Part shown: piece after piece, positions 9,109 to 17,666 of the stretch | Numbering within the stretch: the stretch's first letter is position 1 | Layout: the number at the start of each line of letters is the position of its first letter | NCBI GenBank assembly: GCA_966250375.1 | Contig: CBINHE010000020.1 | Span: 1 to 50,908 of the forward strand | Origin: CAMLDH01 sp966250375 | GTDB taxonomy: Bacteria; Pseudomonadota; Gammaproteobacteria; Burkholderiales; Burkholderiaceae_D | DNA length: 50,908 nucleotides | Direction: 5' to 3' | Program-made: the position numbers and the translations under genes | The notes under the pieces: model-generated | What the model saw: the letters and a program-made list of their open reading frames with translations, nothing else | Database searches by the model: none | Told to the model about the DNA's origin: nothing

Positions 9109-9513
9109 GGTAATGGCCTTCATGCCTTTATATTGGCAATATGCTAAAAGCAGCGCTTTCTCTGACTGTTCAGACATTCAATAAGTCAACCGCGTGGGGG
9201 AAATTGTTCCAATCTCAAGATGTTTTGAGGTTTTCGTGAAAGCGTGTGCGCGAAATGGCGTTGTTGGGTGAGCGCAAATTTCGCAGGCATTTGATGTAAA
9301 CATGCGATGCTATGCAGCTACCTCGTATGGCGCTACCCGGTCTTGCAAGATTTGACGCGAAGAGCCAGGACGTGATTCGAAATGCCGCCCACTGGAACAG
9401 GTCTTCGATGCCGTTATGCTTGTCTATGCTAGACAAATCGTCGAATTTTATCCGATAGCGCTATTTGCACCAGAACCCGTAAAAATATTCATTTGCCGTG
9501 CAGCTGCGACATT
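9109..9513. other. Intergenic stretch between effector-like genes
   Basis: No convincing gene is seen. It should hold the promoter of the frameshifted protease gene, but I found no HrpL-type promoter match. The only GTTCC on this stretch (9206-9210) lacks a partner at the right distance. From about 9495 the sequence is shared with 12736 onward. That marks the left edge of the tandem duplication that created paralogues A and B. Confidence 0.6.
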
Positions 9514-12231
9514 TCATGCTACGACATGAAAAGTTGTCCAATCCCCCCAATTACGTACGGTGTCCAATATTTTTTTATTGGCCTTTTTGCGATATACCCT
9601 GTACTCGTTTCCCGCTTCCGCTTCCCTGATCTCATATTGCTTGCCCAGTTGGTCCTGCTCGCGGCGCTTGAAATGCAGTGCCGTGCATTCCGAGGCATTC
9701 TTGGGATTGATATGCGCATGCAATACCGCATATTTGTTTTTCCCTGTATAAATTTTGTATGGCTCGATCCAGTCATGGACGGGATTGCCCGCCGCGTCCA
9801 GCCAAGGATCGCCCTTCAAATTGTGGCGAAAACAGGGATAGCGATGCACGCTCAGATTCGACCGGCCACGCGGCGAAATAGAAGTGATTTCCTTATGCTT
9901 GAACAAGAAGGTAAACAATTCTCCTGACGGATAGTCAAGAAAGAGTGTTTTAGCCTTCTCCAGCCGCAAACGCAGATCCTGATTTTCAAGATTGGTCAGC
10001 TTTGCTTTTTGTGCCGCTGCCTTGTTCCTCCACTTGTCGGCCTCCGCCTGCAGCGATTGCCGTCGCGGATCATGCTCGTCGATCCCTTGCGCCTCTGCTT
10101 CGTGGTATTTTGCAATGCTTTCGGCGGCATCCGTCATGTTTCCGAGCGTGATCATCAAGTCAGTCAGCGGGCTGTTGATATCCAGGGGCGCGGTGTGATT
10201 GCGTGTGGCTTCAGCCGCTTGCTTGATTTTCGCCGATGTAACTTCGCCTTCCTTTTCGCGCCATTCCGCCAGCGCGCTCTCCAGCGTCGCGGAAGACGGT
10301 GCTGACATGCGGATGTCTTTGGGCGCTTTGGGATTTTCTGCGCTTGCGCCGATGCTGGCCGTTTTTTGCTTTGATGAGGAGGCTTTTCCTTTTGCTTTTC
10401 GGCTTTTGACAGCCGATTCTGCAGGATTCTTCTCTTTCTTTTGCGTTGCCGTCTGCTTTTCCGACGCCAATTCGGCCAGAAGGCTCTCTGCATTCCTCGC
10501 CGCCAGTTTTTCCTGTTCTTCTAGCCGCTCTTTTTCCGTGGTGAACAGGTTATGAATATATGTGCGCGCTTCAAGATCGGTGTATTGCTCTTTTTGGCCA
10601 TCATCCTGAAAGTAGGCTAGATGCATTTCGAGCCACTCTTTGATATCGGATACGGCGACACCAAATGAAAACAAGGTGGTTGCCACTTCCTTTTCTTCCT
10701 CCGTTGCCGCAGTTTTTTCCATATCGGCGGCGGCTTGATCAATGGAAGAGCACAGGCTCTGATGATTATCGATCAGGAGACTTAATGTTTTATAGAGCAA
10801 GCCGCTTGGCACCTCGGCAAATTCCTTGCTTCCTCCTACTATCGCCTCGTTCTCGAAACAATGCTTCCAGATGACTTCAAGGTGATCTGCCGACTCAATC
10901 AGTTTTTTTAAAATATCCTGCTTGTCTTTGCCTGCATGGTCCATCATGAGAAGTAATTTGTTTTTACTCTGTAAAGTACCCCTTCTTTCAGCATAGCTAG
11001 ATATTTTTATATCTTCGATGAGGAGGTCCCTGCAAGCCATTGCAAGAGAGCTTTTTCCTAATTCTTCTTTTTCCAGTAACGCTTCCAGTTTGAAAAGATT
11101 GCTTTTCATCTCTTTCATTGACTGCGTGTGTTCATTTCCGTAGGCATCCAATTTTTCAATGAGATCTCTTCTCTTTTTTTTGTGGTTATCAGAATTTCGC
11201 CTATTACTGTTTTTACACAGGTCTACTACTTCAGACGATAAAGCATCTCCTCTCGACATTACTACCGGACCATGTTCCATTTTCTGCACGATGCTTTTTT
11301 GGCGAAACAACATCTGTAATGACACGGATATTACTTGCTGCAACGTGTGCGCCGGAAATTCCCCATTAAGGTTTATAAGCTTTAAGTCTTTTGGCGACGG
11401 CACAATATCCAGCACACTCTGCGGGTTATAAATAGGAAAAAGCCTGTCATAAATTTCAGTTATGGAATCTTTCCATTTTTGCGGCTCCCCTATGCGGTTA
11501 TCCCACTCACTTTCTTCGATAAGCGTTGCCATCATTCCTGATTTTTTTTCATGCGGATTTAGAGAATGATTTTTCAGAATTTCGTCGAGCTTTATCTGTA
11601 ATTCAATTTTCTTGCTAAAGATAAAATCAGCAAAACAGACTCGAGAAAAATCTTTAAAAATTTCTACAACCTGTTCGCTCGCCGAGCGTAAATCGCTTTG
11701 CTCTTTTTTCACCTCATCAGTAAAGTCGGAAACGGCAATCCCGTTAATCTTGATATCCTGCGGTATCTTTCGTGCTTCTTCTATGGCTGTTTCATACCTG
11801 CACAACACAATAGAAAGAAGTTCCCGATAAGCCTTGCCGATGGTTTCGCACTTGCCAAACAGGGATGATTTCAGTACTTGACCCTCTGGGTTCAACAGCC
11901 CAGGCGGAAGTCCGTCCTTACGCATGGTACGGATGGCAGACATATAACTGCCATCGGGGTCTGGGTCTATGTTTTTTACGCTCTGGCGAACCTCTTCAAG
12001 TACTGCTTGCACCTTTTGAAATTGCGCAATTTCTTCCGAAGATGCTGCCCGTCTCTCGCGTTCTTGAAGATGAAGAAACCGCTCTCTTCCGATAGTTAAT
12101 CGATGTTGATTGGCAGCCCTCGATGCCGAGGAACTTGAGGGAGAAGCTGGTTCTTCTCTTGGTTCCGTTTTTGTCATCTCTGTAGAAAGAGGGAGGGTAG
12201 GAAAGGTGTGACGTGGGCTGATAGGTTGCAT
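9514..12231 (-). CDS. Large effector-like protein, paralogue A
   Basis: 905 residues from the ATG at 12231 (MQPISPRH). This start is chosen because paralogue B begins identically. The first 50 residues are Ser/Pro/Thr-rich, like a type III secretion signal. The middle (about 60-560) is mostly helical and charged, with coiled-coil-like stretches. A basic Lys/Ser-rich segment (SRKAKGKASSSKQK) in the second half resembles a nuclear localisation signal. The last 130 residues form a compact conserved region (YAVLHAHINPKN, ALHFKRREQD, NWGDWTTFHV). I do not recognise the family or a catalytic motif. The HrpL-type promoter at 12621-12649 and the neighbouring effector-like genes support a secreted type III substrate. 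Confidence 0.65.
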   Translation of the reverse strand: MQPISPRHTFPTLPLSTEMTKTEPREEPASPSSSSASRAANQHRLTIGRERFLHLQERERRAASSEEIAQFQKVQAVLEEVRQSVKNIDPDPDGSYMSAIRTMRKDGLPPGLLNPEGQVLKSSLFGKCETIGKAYRELLSIVLCRYETAIEEARKIPQDIKINGIAVSDFTDEVKKEQSDLRSASEQVVEIFKDFSRVCFADFIFSKKIELQIKLDEILKNHSLNPHEKKSGMMATLIEESEWDNRIGEPQKWKDSITEIYDRLFPIYNPQSVLDIVPSPKDLKLINLNGEFPAHTLQQVISVSLQMLFRQKSIVQKMEHGPVVMSRGDALSSEVVDLCKNSNRRNSDNHKKKRRDLIEKLDAYGNEHTQSMKEMKSNLFKLEALLEKEELGKSSLAMACRDLLIEDIKISSYAERRGTLQSKNKLLLMMDHAGKDKQDILKKLIESADHLEVIWKHCFENEAIVGGSKEFAEVPSGLLYKTLSLLIDNHQSLCSSIDQAAADMEKTAATEEEKEVATTLFSFGVAVSDIKEWLEMHLAYFQDDGQKEQYTDLEARTYIHNLFTTEKERLEEQEKLAARNAESLLAELASEKQTATQKKEKNPAESAVKSRKAKGKASSSKQKTASIGASAENPKAPKDIRMSAPSSATLESALAEWREKEGEVTSAKIKQAAEATRNHTAPLDINSPLTDLMITLGNMTDAAESIAKYHEAEAQGIDEHDPRRQSLQAEADKWRNKAAAQKAKLTNLENQDLRLRLEKAKTLFLDYPSGELFTFLFKHKEITSISPRGRSNLSVHRYPCFRHNLKGDPWLDAAGNPVHDWIEPYKIYTGKNKYAVLHAHINPKNASECTALHFKRREQDQLGKQYEIREAEAGNEYRVYRKKANKKILDTVRNWGDWTTFHVVA

Positions 12232-12435
12232 ATTTTTTATTAAATACTGATAACAGGTTTGACGAGAGGAAGACTTGGCAGGGGATTTATTTCGTCGGAA
12301 GGTTTTCTTTGAAATTGTGTTTAATCCATCATGCAAAATGATGAATTAAGTTCTCGCTCATAGAGGAGGTGGTTTTCCTTACTTGTAGGGAGGCCAATAG
12401 AGTGAATTTCCGAAGATTTGCAGGGAGGCGGTCTC

Positions 12436-12530
12436 CGTGCCAATACTGTCGTGGCGGCATCGGTGCGCAGGGCGCGTAGTCGCTTGCAAGCCACTACCGT
12501 TCCGTAGGCGATCCGAATTCCCTGATACAC
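12436..12530. repeat. Dispersed palindromic repeat, family R5, in the leader of paralogue A
   Basis: Contains AGGGCGCGTAG, a palindromic core around CGCTTGCAAGCCACT, and GGCGATCCGAATTCCCTG. Closely similar blocks occur at 15545-15660 and, in the other orientation, inside 22076-22200. Parts also appear near 24385-24450 and 37105-37165. The block sits between the HrpL-type promoter and the start codon, so it is transcribed as leader sequence. Confidence 0.6.
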
Positions 12531-12620
12531 CCCACCATTAATTCGCAAAACGCTATACGACAACGCATAAGCCCGGTTCCTCTAAGGCATTCCCAGCTAC
12601 AGTTAGTGGGAAATTCCCCA

Positions 12621-12649
12621 TGAGTGGCAAATTAGCAAGTTCTGGTTCC
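12621..12649 (-). promoter_or_regulatory. hrp box (HrpL-type sigma promoter) for paralogue A
   Basis: Read on the minus strand this is GGAACC, 16 bases, then CCACTCA, a full match to the HrpL consensus GGAAC(C/T)-N15/16-CCACNNA. The same promoter with the same spacing lies in front of paralogue B. The -10 end is about 390 bases upstream of the ATG at 12231, so the leader is long. I see no other real gene between them. Confidence 0.75.
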
Positions 12650-12754
12650 ATAGCGGTTGGCCGATTTTTTCGATATTCCGCTTGGCGCGAGGCCCTGATG
12701 TTCTTTCCGGAAGGGCAAGTGCGGGTCTTCCTGTAGCCGTGCGGCTGCGACATT

Positions 12755-15481
12755 TCATGCTACGACATGAAAAGTTGTCCAATCCCCCCAATTGCGTACG
12801 GTGTCCAATATTTTTTTATTGGCCTTCTTGCGATATACCTTGTACTCGTTTCCCGCTTCCGCTTCCCTGATCTCATATTGCTTGCCCAGTCGGTCCTGCT
12901 CGCGGCGCTTGAAATGCAGCGCCGTGCATTCCGAGACATTCTTGGGATTGATATGCGCATGCAATACCGCATATTTGTTTTTCCCTGTATAAATTTTGTA
13001 TGGCTCGATCCAGTCATGGACGGGATTGCCCGCCGCGTCCAGCCAAGGATCGCCCTTCAAATTGTGGCGAAAACAGGGATAGCGATGCACGCTCAGATTC
13101 GACCGGCCACGCGGCGAAATAGAAGTGATTTCCTTATGCTTGAACAAGAAGGTAAACAATTCTCCTGACGGATAGTCAAGAAAGAGTGTTTTAGCCTTCT
13201 CCAGCCGCAAACGCAGATCCTGATTTTCAAGATTGGTCAGCTTTGCTTTTTGTGCCGCTGCCTTGTTCCTCCACTTGTCGGCCTCCGCCTGCAGCGATTG
13301 CCGTCGCGGATCATGCTCGTCGATCCCTTGCGCCTCTGCTTCGTGGTATTTTGCAATGCTTTCGGCGGCATCCGTCATGTTTCCGAGCGTGATCATCAAG
13401 TCAGTCAGCGGGCTGTTGATATCCAGGGGCGCGGTGTGATTGCGTGTGGCTTCAGCCGCTTGCTTGATTTTCGCCGATGTAACTTCGCCTTCCTTTTCGC
13501 GCCATTCCGCCAGCGCGCTCTCCAGCGTCGCGGAAGACGGTGCTGACATGCGGATGTCTTTGGGCGCTTTGGGATTTTCTGCGCTTGCGCCGATGCTGGC
13601 CGTTTTTTGCTTTGATGAGGAGGCTTTTCCTTTTGCTTTTCGGCTTTTGACAGCCGATTCTGCAGGATTCTTCTCTTTCTTTTGCGTTGCCGTCTGCTTT
13701 TCCGACGCCAATTCGGCCAGAAGGCTCTCTGCATTCCTCGCCGCCAGTTTTTCCTGTTCTTCTAGCCGCTCTTTTTTCGTAGTGAACAGGTTATGAATAT
13801 ATGTGCGCGCTTCAAGATCGGTGTATTGATCTTTTTCGCCATCATCCTGAAAGTAGGCCAGATGCATTTCGAGCCACTCTTTGATATCGGATACGGCGAC
13901 ACTAAATGAAGACAAGGTGGTTGCCACTTCCTTTTCTTCCTCCGTTGCCGCAGTTTTTTCCATGTCGGCAGCCGCTTGATCAATGGAAGAGCACAGGCTC
14001 TGATGATTATCGATCAGAAGACTTAATGTTTTATAGAGCAAGCTGCGTGGCACCTCGGCAAATTCCTTGCTTTTCATCAATAACGATGTGTTCTCGAAAC
14101 AATGTTTGCAAATGATTTCAAGGTGATCTGCCGACTCAATCAGTTTTGTAAAAAGGCCCTGCTTGTCTTTGCCTGCATGATTCATCATGAGAAGTAATTT
14201 GTTTTTACTCTGTAAAGTAGACCTCCTTTCAGCATAGCTATGTAGTCTTATAAATTCCATGAGTTGGCGTCTATAAATACTGGAAAAATTACCTTTTCCG
14301 AATTCTTCTTCCCTTTCCAGTAACGCTTCCAGTTTGAAAATATAGTTTTTCATTCCTTTCGATAACTTCGTGTATTCCTCTCCATAGGTATCTAATTTTC
14401 CAATGAGATTTTTTCTTTTTTTGTCGTTGTCACCAGAATTTCGCCTATTACTGCTTTTATAGAAGTCTGATACTTCAGACGATAAAGCATCTCCTCCCCA
14501 CGTTACTACCTCCTCAAGCGCCTCTCTCTGCAAGATAAAGTTTTGACGAAGCAGCTTTTGTAATGACGCGGATATTACATGGCGCAGACTGCCCAGCGAG
14601 AATTCTGAACCAATAGTTATTGCCTTTACGCCTTTGGGTGCTGGCACAATATTCAGAAAATTCGGCGCGGCGTTATAAATATGCAAAAGCCTGTCGTAAT
14701 TTTCATCTATGGAATATTTCCATTTTTGCGGTTCCCCCATATTCTTATTCCACTCATCTCTTTCTAAACGAACCATCATTATTTTTATTTCTTTTTCCAG
14801 TTTCCCTAGAGAAGTATCTTGGACAATGTTGGCGTTTTTCATCTGCAATTTAATCTTCTGATCAAATACAGAATCGAAAAAACAGGCTCGAGCATAACCT
14901 GTAAGAATTTCTACAATTTGGTCCTTCACCATGCACAAATCGCTTTGCTCTTTTTCCATGTCAGCAATGAAATCGGCAACGGCGGCTCCATTAATTTCGG
15001 TATCCTGCGGGATCTTTCGTGCATGCTCTATGGCTATCTCGTACCCGGGCAACGCAAGAGAAAGAAGTTCCCGATAATTCTTGCCGATGGTTTCGCACTT
15101 GCCAAACAAGGATGCTTTCAGAACTTGATCATCTGGTCTCAGAAGATCAGGCGGGAATGTGCCGTTATAGATGGTGGTAGAGATAGCAGACATATAACTG
15201 CCATCGGGATCTGGGTCTATGTGGTTCACGCTTTGGCGAGCCTTTTCAAGCGCTGCTTGCGCCTTTTGAAATTGCGCAATCTGTTCAGAAGATGCTACCC
15301 GTCTTTCGCGTTCCTGAAGATGAAGAAACCGCTCTCTTCCCATAGTTATCCGATGTTGACTGGCAGCCATCGATGAAGAGGAACTTGAAGAAGAAGCTGG
15401 TTCTTCTCTTGGTTCCGTTTTTGTCGTCTCTGCAGGGAAAGTGGAGGCGGGAAAGATGTGACGTGGACTGATAGGTTGCAT
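12755..15481 (-). CDS. Large effector-like protein, paralogue B
   Basis: 908 residues from the ATG at 15481 (MQPISPRH). It is the tandem paralogue of A, with the same layout: Ser/Pro-rich N terminus, charged helical middle, basic NLS-like segment, and a conserved C-terminal region ending in NWGDWTTFHV. The 5' fifth and the 3' half are close to A, while residues roughly 100-480 have diverged considerably. A block of about 840 bases (12934-13775 here, 9693-10534 in A) reads identically, which suggests recent gene conversion or selection on the C terminus. Its own hrp box lies at 15733-15761. The biochemical function is unknown. Confidence 0.65.
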   Translation of the reverse strand: MQPISPRHIFPASTFPAETTKTEPREEPASSSSSSSSMAASQHRITMGRERFLHLQERERRVASSEQIAQFQKAQAALEKARQSVNHIDPDPDGSYMSAISTTIYNGTFPPDLLRPDDQVLKASLFGKCETIGKNYRELLSLALPGYEIAIEHARKIPQDTEINGAAVADFIADMEKEQSDLCMVKDQIVEILTGYARACFFDSVFDQKIKLQMKNANIVQDTSLGKLEKEIKIMMVRLERDEWNKNMGEPQKWKYSIDENYDRLLHIYNAAPNFLNIVPAPKGVKAITIGSEFSLGSLRHVISASLQKLLRQNFILQREALEEVVTWGGDALSSEVSDFYKSSNRRNSGDNDKKRKNLIGKLDTYGEEYTKLSKGMKNYIFKLEALLEREEEFGKGNFSSIYRRQLMEFIRLHSYAERRSTLQSKNKLLLMMNHAGKDKQGLFTKLIESADHLEIICKHCFENTSLLMKSKEFAEVPRSLLYKTLSLLIDNHQSLCSSIDQAAADMEKTAATEEEKEVATTLSSFSVAVSDIKEWLEMHLAYFQDDGEKDQYTDLEARTYIHNLFTTKKERLEEQEKLAARNAESLLAELASEKQTATQKKEKNPAESAVKSRKAKGKASSSKQKTASIGASAENPKAPKDIRMSAPSSATLESALAEWREKEGEVTSAKIKQAAEATRNHTAPLDINSPLTDLMITLGNMTDAAESIAKYHEAEAQGIDEHDPRRQSLQAEADKWRNKAAAQKAKLTNLENQDLRLRLEKAKTLFLDYPSGELFTFLFKHKEITSISPRGRSNLSVHRYPCFRHNLKGDPWLDAAGNPVHDWIEPYKIYTGKNKYAVLHAHINPKNVSECTALHFKRREQDRLGKQYEIREAEAGNEYKVYRKKANKKILDTVRNWGDWTTFHVVA

Positions 15482-15544
15482 ATTTTTTTAAATATTAATG
15501 ATTGACAAGTTTGGTGCTTAGCGAGAGGAAGACTTGTATAGAAC

Positions 15545-15660
15545 TTATGTGGCGGCATCGGTGCACAGGGCGCGTAGTGGCTTGCAAGCCACTATCGTTC
15601 GCAAAAGGTGGATTGCAGGCGATCCGAATTTCCTGATACTCCCCACCATTCATTTGCAAA
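15545..15660. repeat. Dispersed palindromic repeat, family R5, in the leader of paralogue B
   Basis: The counterpart of 12436-12530. It has AGGGCGCGTAG, the perfect palindrome AGTGGCTTGCAAGCCACT and GGCGATCCGAATTTCCTG, followed by a conserved short segment. It lies between the hrp box and the start of paralogue B and was evidently duplicated with the gene. Confidence 0.6.
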
Positions 15661-15732
15661 ACGCTATAAGACAACACATAAGCCCGGTTCCTTTAAGACA
15701 TTCCCAGCCACAGTTAAATGGAAAATTCCCCA

Positions 15733-15761
15733 TGAGTGGCAAATTAGCAAGTTTTGGTTCC
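15733..15761 (-). promoter_or_regulatory. hrp box (HrpL-type sigma promoter) for paralogue B
   Basis: Minus-strand reading: GGAACC, 16 bases, CCACTCA. This is identical in both boxes and in spacing to the site at 12621-12649, with differences only in the spacer. The -10 end is about 250 bases upstream of the ATG at 15481. Similarity between the two copies continues to about 15805, beyond which the flanks differ. Confidence 0.75.
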
Positions 15762-16016
15762 ATAACGGTTGGCCAATTTTTTTTCGATATTCCGCTTGGT
15801 GTGAGACATCTTTATTGCATTGCTTTAACTACCCGCACTAATTGTGCAGGCTGACTCGGCCTAGGTGATATGCGGGGAGAGCCAGTGTCCGGTCGGATTG
15901 TGGTTGAAACAGTACAGTGATAGTGCGTTGCAATGCGGCATCCGGGAACTCGAACGCAATCGCCTTCTCCTATGCAATGATTTATGCATCCTATTTAAGG
16001 AAACCTGCTTTTCAAG

Positions 16017-17666
16017 ATGATCAAAACGCTCGACAATCCTTTCTACTACCTTGAGAATTTCCATACGGTTCTGGACTGGATCAGGGAGCGTTACAGTGAT
16101 CTTTTAACTTGTGACGAGCATGCATTCATTGCGCATTTCACATCGCTGCCCGATGCATCGAGAGCGCTGCTGGTCAGAATGGTGATGCGCAAGGGAGACC
16201 TGTTTCGCGCCAGCAAATTACGCTACGACGAAATAGGCTGCACGCAACAAGCCGCACGTCCTCTCGTGGCATTGGGCTGGATCGACGATCATCCCGTGCT
16301 CACGTTGGAGCAGCTATTCGGTTTGTTGAAAAAAGCCGAGATCGCTCACGCATTCAATCTTTCCCTGCAGCAAGCAGGCGTAAAAAAGGCAGAACTGCTG
16401 GAAAGGCTGCGTGCGGAATTCACAGAAGCCCGCCAGTTTGCCGCGTGGTATGCAGGTGACGACGAATGCATTTATGAAGTACGCATCACTGCCTTGTGCG
16501 ACCGTCTGCGGTTGATGTTTTTCGGTAACCTGCATCAGGACTGGTCGGAATTCGTCCTGTCCGACCTCGGCATATTCCACTATGAAAAAGTGGAATTCTC
16601 GCTAACCTCACGCGGGTTCCGCACGCGTCGGGACGTGGATGACTACCTGCATCTCTATCAATGCCGAGAGCGGTTCCGGCAAGGGGAGGCGCCAGACGCC
16701 ATTTTTGCCGCGATCTCCACCGCTATTGCCGACAACGACTGGCTGGAAAGCAGACGCGCGAAGCTGCTGTACCAGATTGCGCAGCATCATGAACAGAGCG
16801 GGGCGTGGTCGGACGCGCTGCGGATTTATTCCGCATCCGCGTACCCAGGCGCGCGCATGCGGACCATACGCGTGCTGGAGCGATGCGAACAATGCGAATC
16901 GGCTTACGCATTGGCGCAAACTGCCGAGCGTTCGCCCGAAAGCGAAGCGGAAAAACAGCAGCTCTTGCGTATCGTCCCCAGACTGCGCCGCAAGATCGGC
17001 CAGCCGAAGATTGCCGTGCGCCCCGCAGAGCCGGTCACCAGGCTCGATCTGATGGTGCCCAGACCTGACACGCCGTTTTTCGTCGAGGAGGTCGCCAGAG
17101 CGCATTTGTCGCAAGCCGATGCGCCAGCATATTACGTCGAGAACACGCTGATCAATTCATTGTTCGGCCTGCTGTGCTGGACTGCAATTTTCACTGCGGT
17201 GCCCGGCGCATTTTTTCATCCCTTTCACACCGGTCCGGCTGATCTGCTCAGTGCCGATTTTCAGCGCCGCCGCGAGCGAGAGTTCGCGCACTGCTTATCC
17301 CAACTGGATTCCGGACAGTACCAACACACCATCACGCACCACTTCCGGGAAAAGGCGGGGATACAGTCGCCGTTCGTGTTCTGGGGCATATTGACCGAGG
17401 ATCTGATGGACATGGCCTTGACGTGTTTGCCGGCAGCGCATTTGAAAAAATGGTTCGGACGCATCCTGCAAGACATTAAATCCAATCGCTCTGGCTTGCC
17501 GGACCTGATTCAGTTCTGGCCGCATGAAAAGCGCTACCGCATGATCGAGGTGAAGGGGCCGGGCGATCGCTTGCAGGACAACCAGATTCGCTGGCTCGAC
17601 TATTGTGTCGCGCACGATATGCCCGTTGCCGTGTGTTACGTGCAGTGGGCGCAAGGCGGCGAATGA
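16017..17666 (+). CDS. VRR-NUC domain nuclease (bacterial FAN1-like)
   Basis: 549 residues. The C terminus carries the VRR-NUC form of the PD-(D/E)xK fold: a conserved YVENTLINSLFGLLCW helix, then near 489-515 SGLPDLIQFWP and RMIEVKGPGDRLQDNQ, which supply the Asp and the ExK lysine. The N-terminal 350 residues are helical and match the accessory domains of the FAN1 family. Members cleave flapped or branched DNA, and eukaryotic FAN1 works in interstrand-crosslink repair. The stop codon overlaps the ATG of the helicase gene (ATGA), so the two proteins are translationally coupled and probably act on the same DNA structures. Confidence 0.85.
   Translation: MIKTLDNPFYYLENFHTVLDWIRERYSDLLTCDEHAFIAHFTSLPDASRALLVRMVMRKGDLFRASKLRYDEIGCTQQAARPLVALGWIDDHPVLTLEQLFGLLKKAEIAHAFNLSLQQAGVKKAELLERLRAEFTEARQFAAWYAGDDECIYEVRITALCDRLRLMFFGNLHQDWSEFVLSDLGIFHYEKVEFSLTSRGFRTRRDVDDYLHLYQCRERFRQGEAPDAIFAAISTAIADNDWLESRRAKLLYQIAQHHEQSGAWSDALRIYSASAYPGARMRTIRVLERCEQCESAYALAQTAERSPESEAEKQQLLRIVPRLRRKIGQPKIAVRPAEPVTRLDLMVPRPDTPFFVEEVARAHLSQADAPAYYVENTLINSLFGLLCWTAIFTAVPGAFFHPFHTGPADLLSADFQRRREREFAHCLSQLDSGQYQHTITHHFREKAGIQSPFVFWGILTEDLMDMALTCLPAAHLKKWFGRILQDIKSNRSGLPDLIQFWPHEKRYRMIEVKGPGDRLQDNQIRWLDYCVAHDMPVAVCYVQWAQGGE

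Noticed and set aside
9206..9210. GTTCC as a possible hrp -35 element for the protease gene
   Set aside because: The only GTGG nearby is 8 bases away instead of 15-16.
12321..12563. Small frame (80 codons) between hrp box A and paralogue A, with a similar beginning in the leader of B
   Set aside because: The translated sequence runs through the R5 repeat, and the two versions diverge after about 15 residues. The similarity is explained by the duplication.
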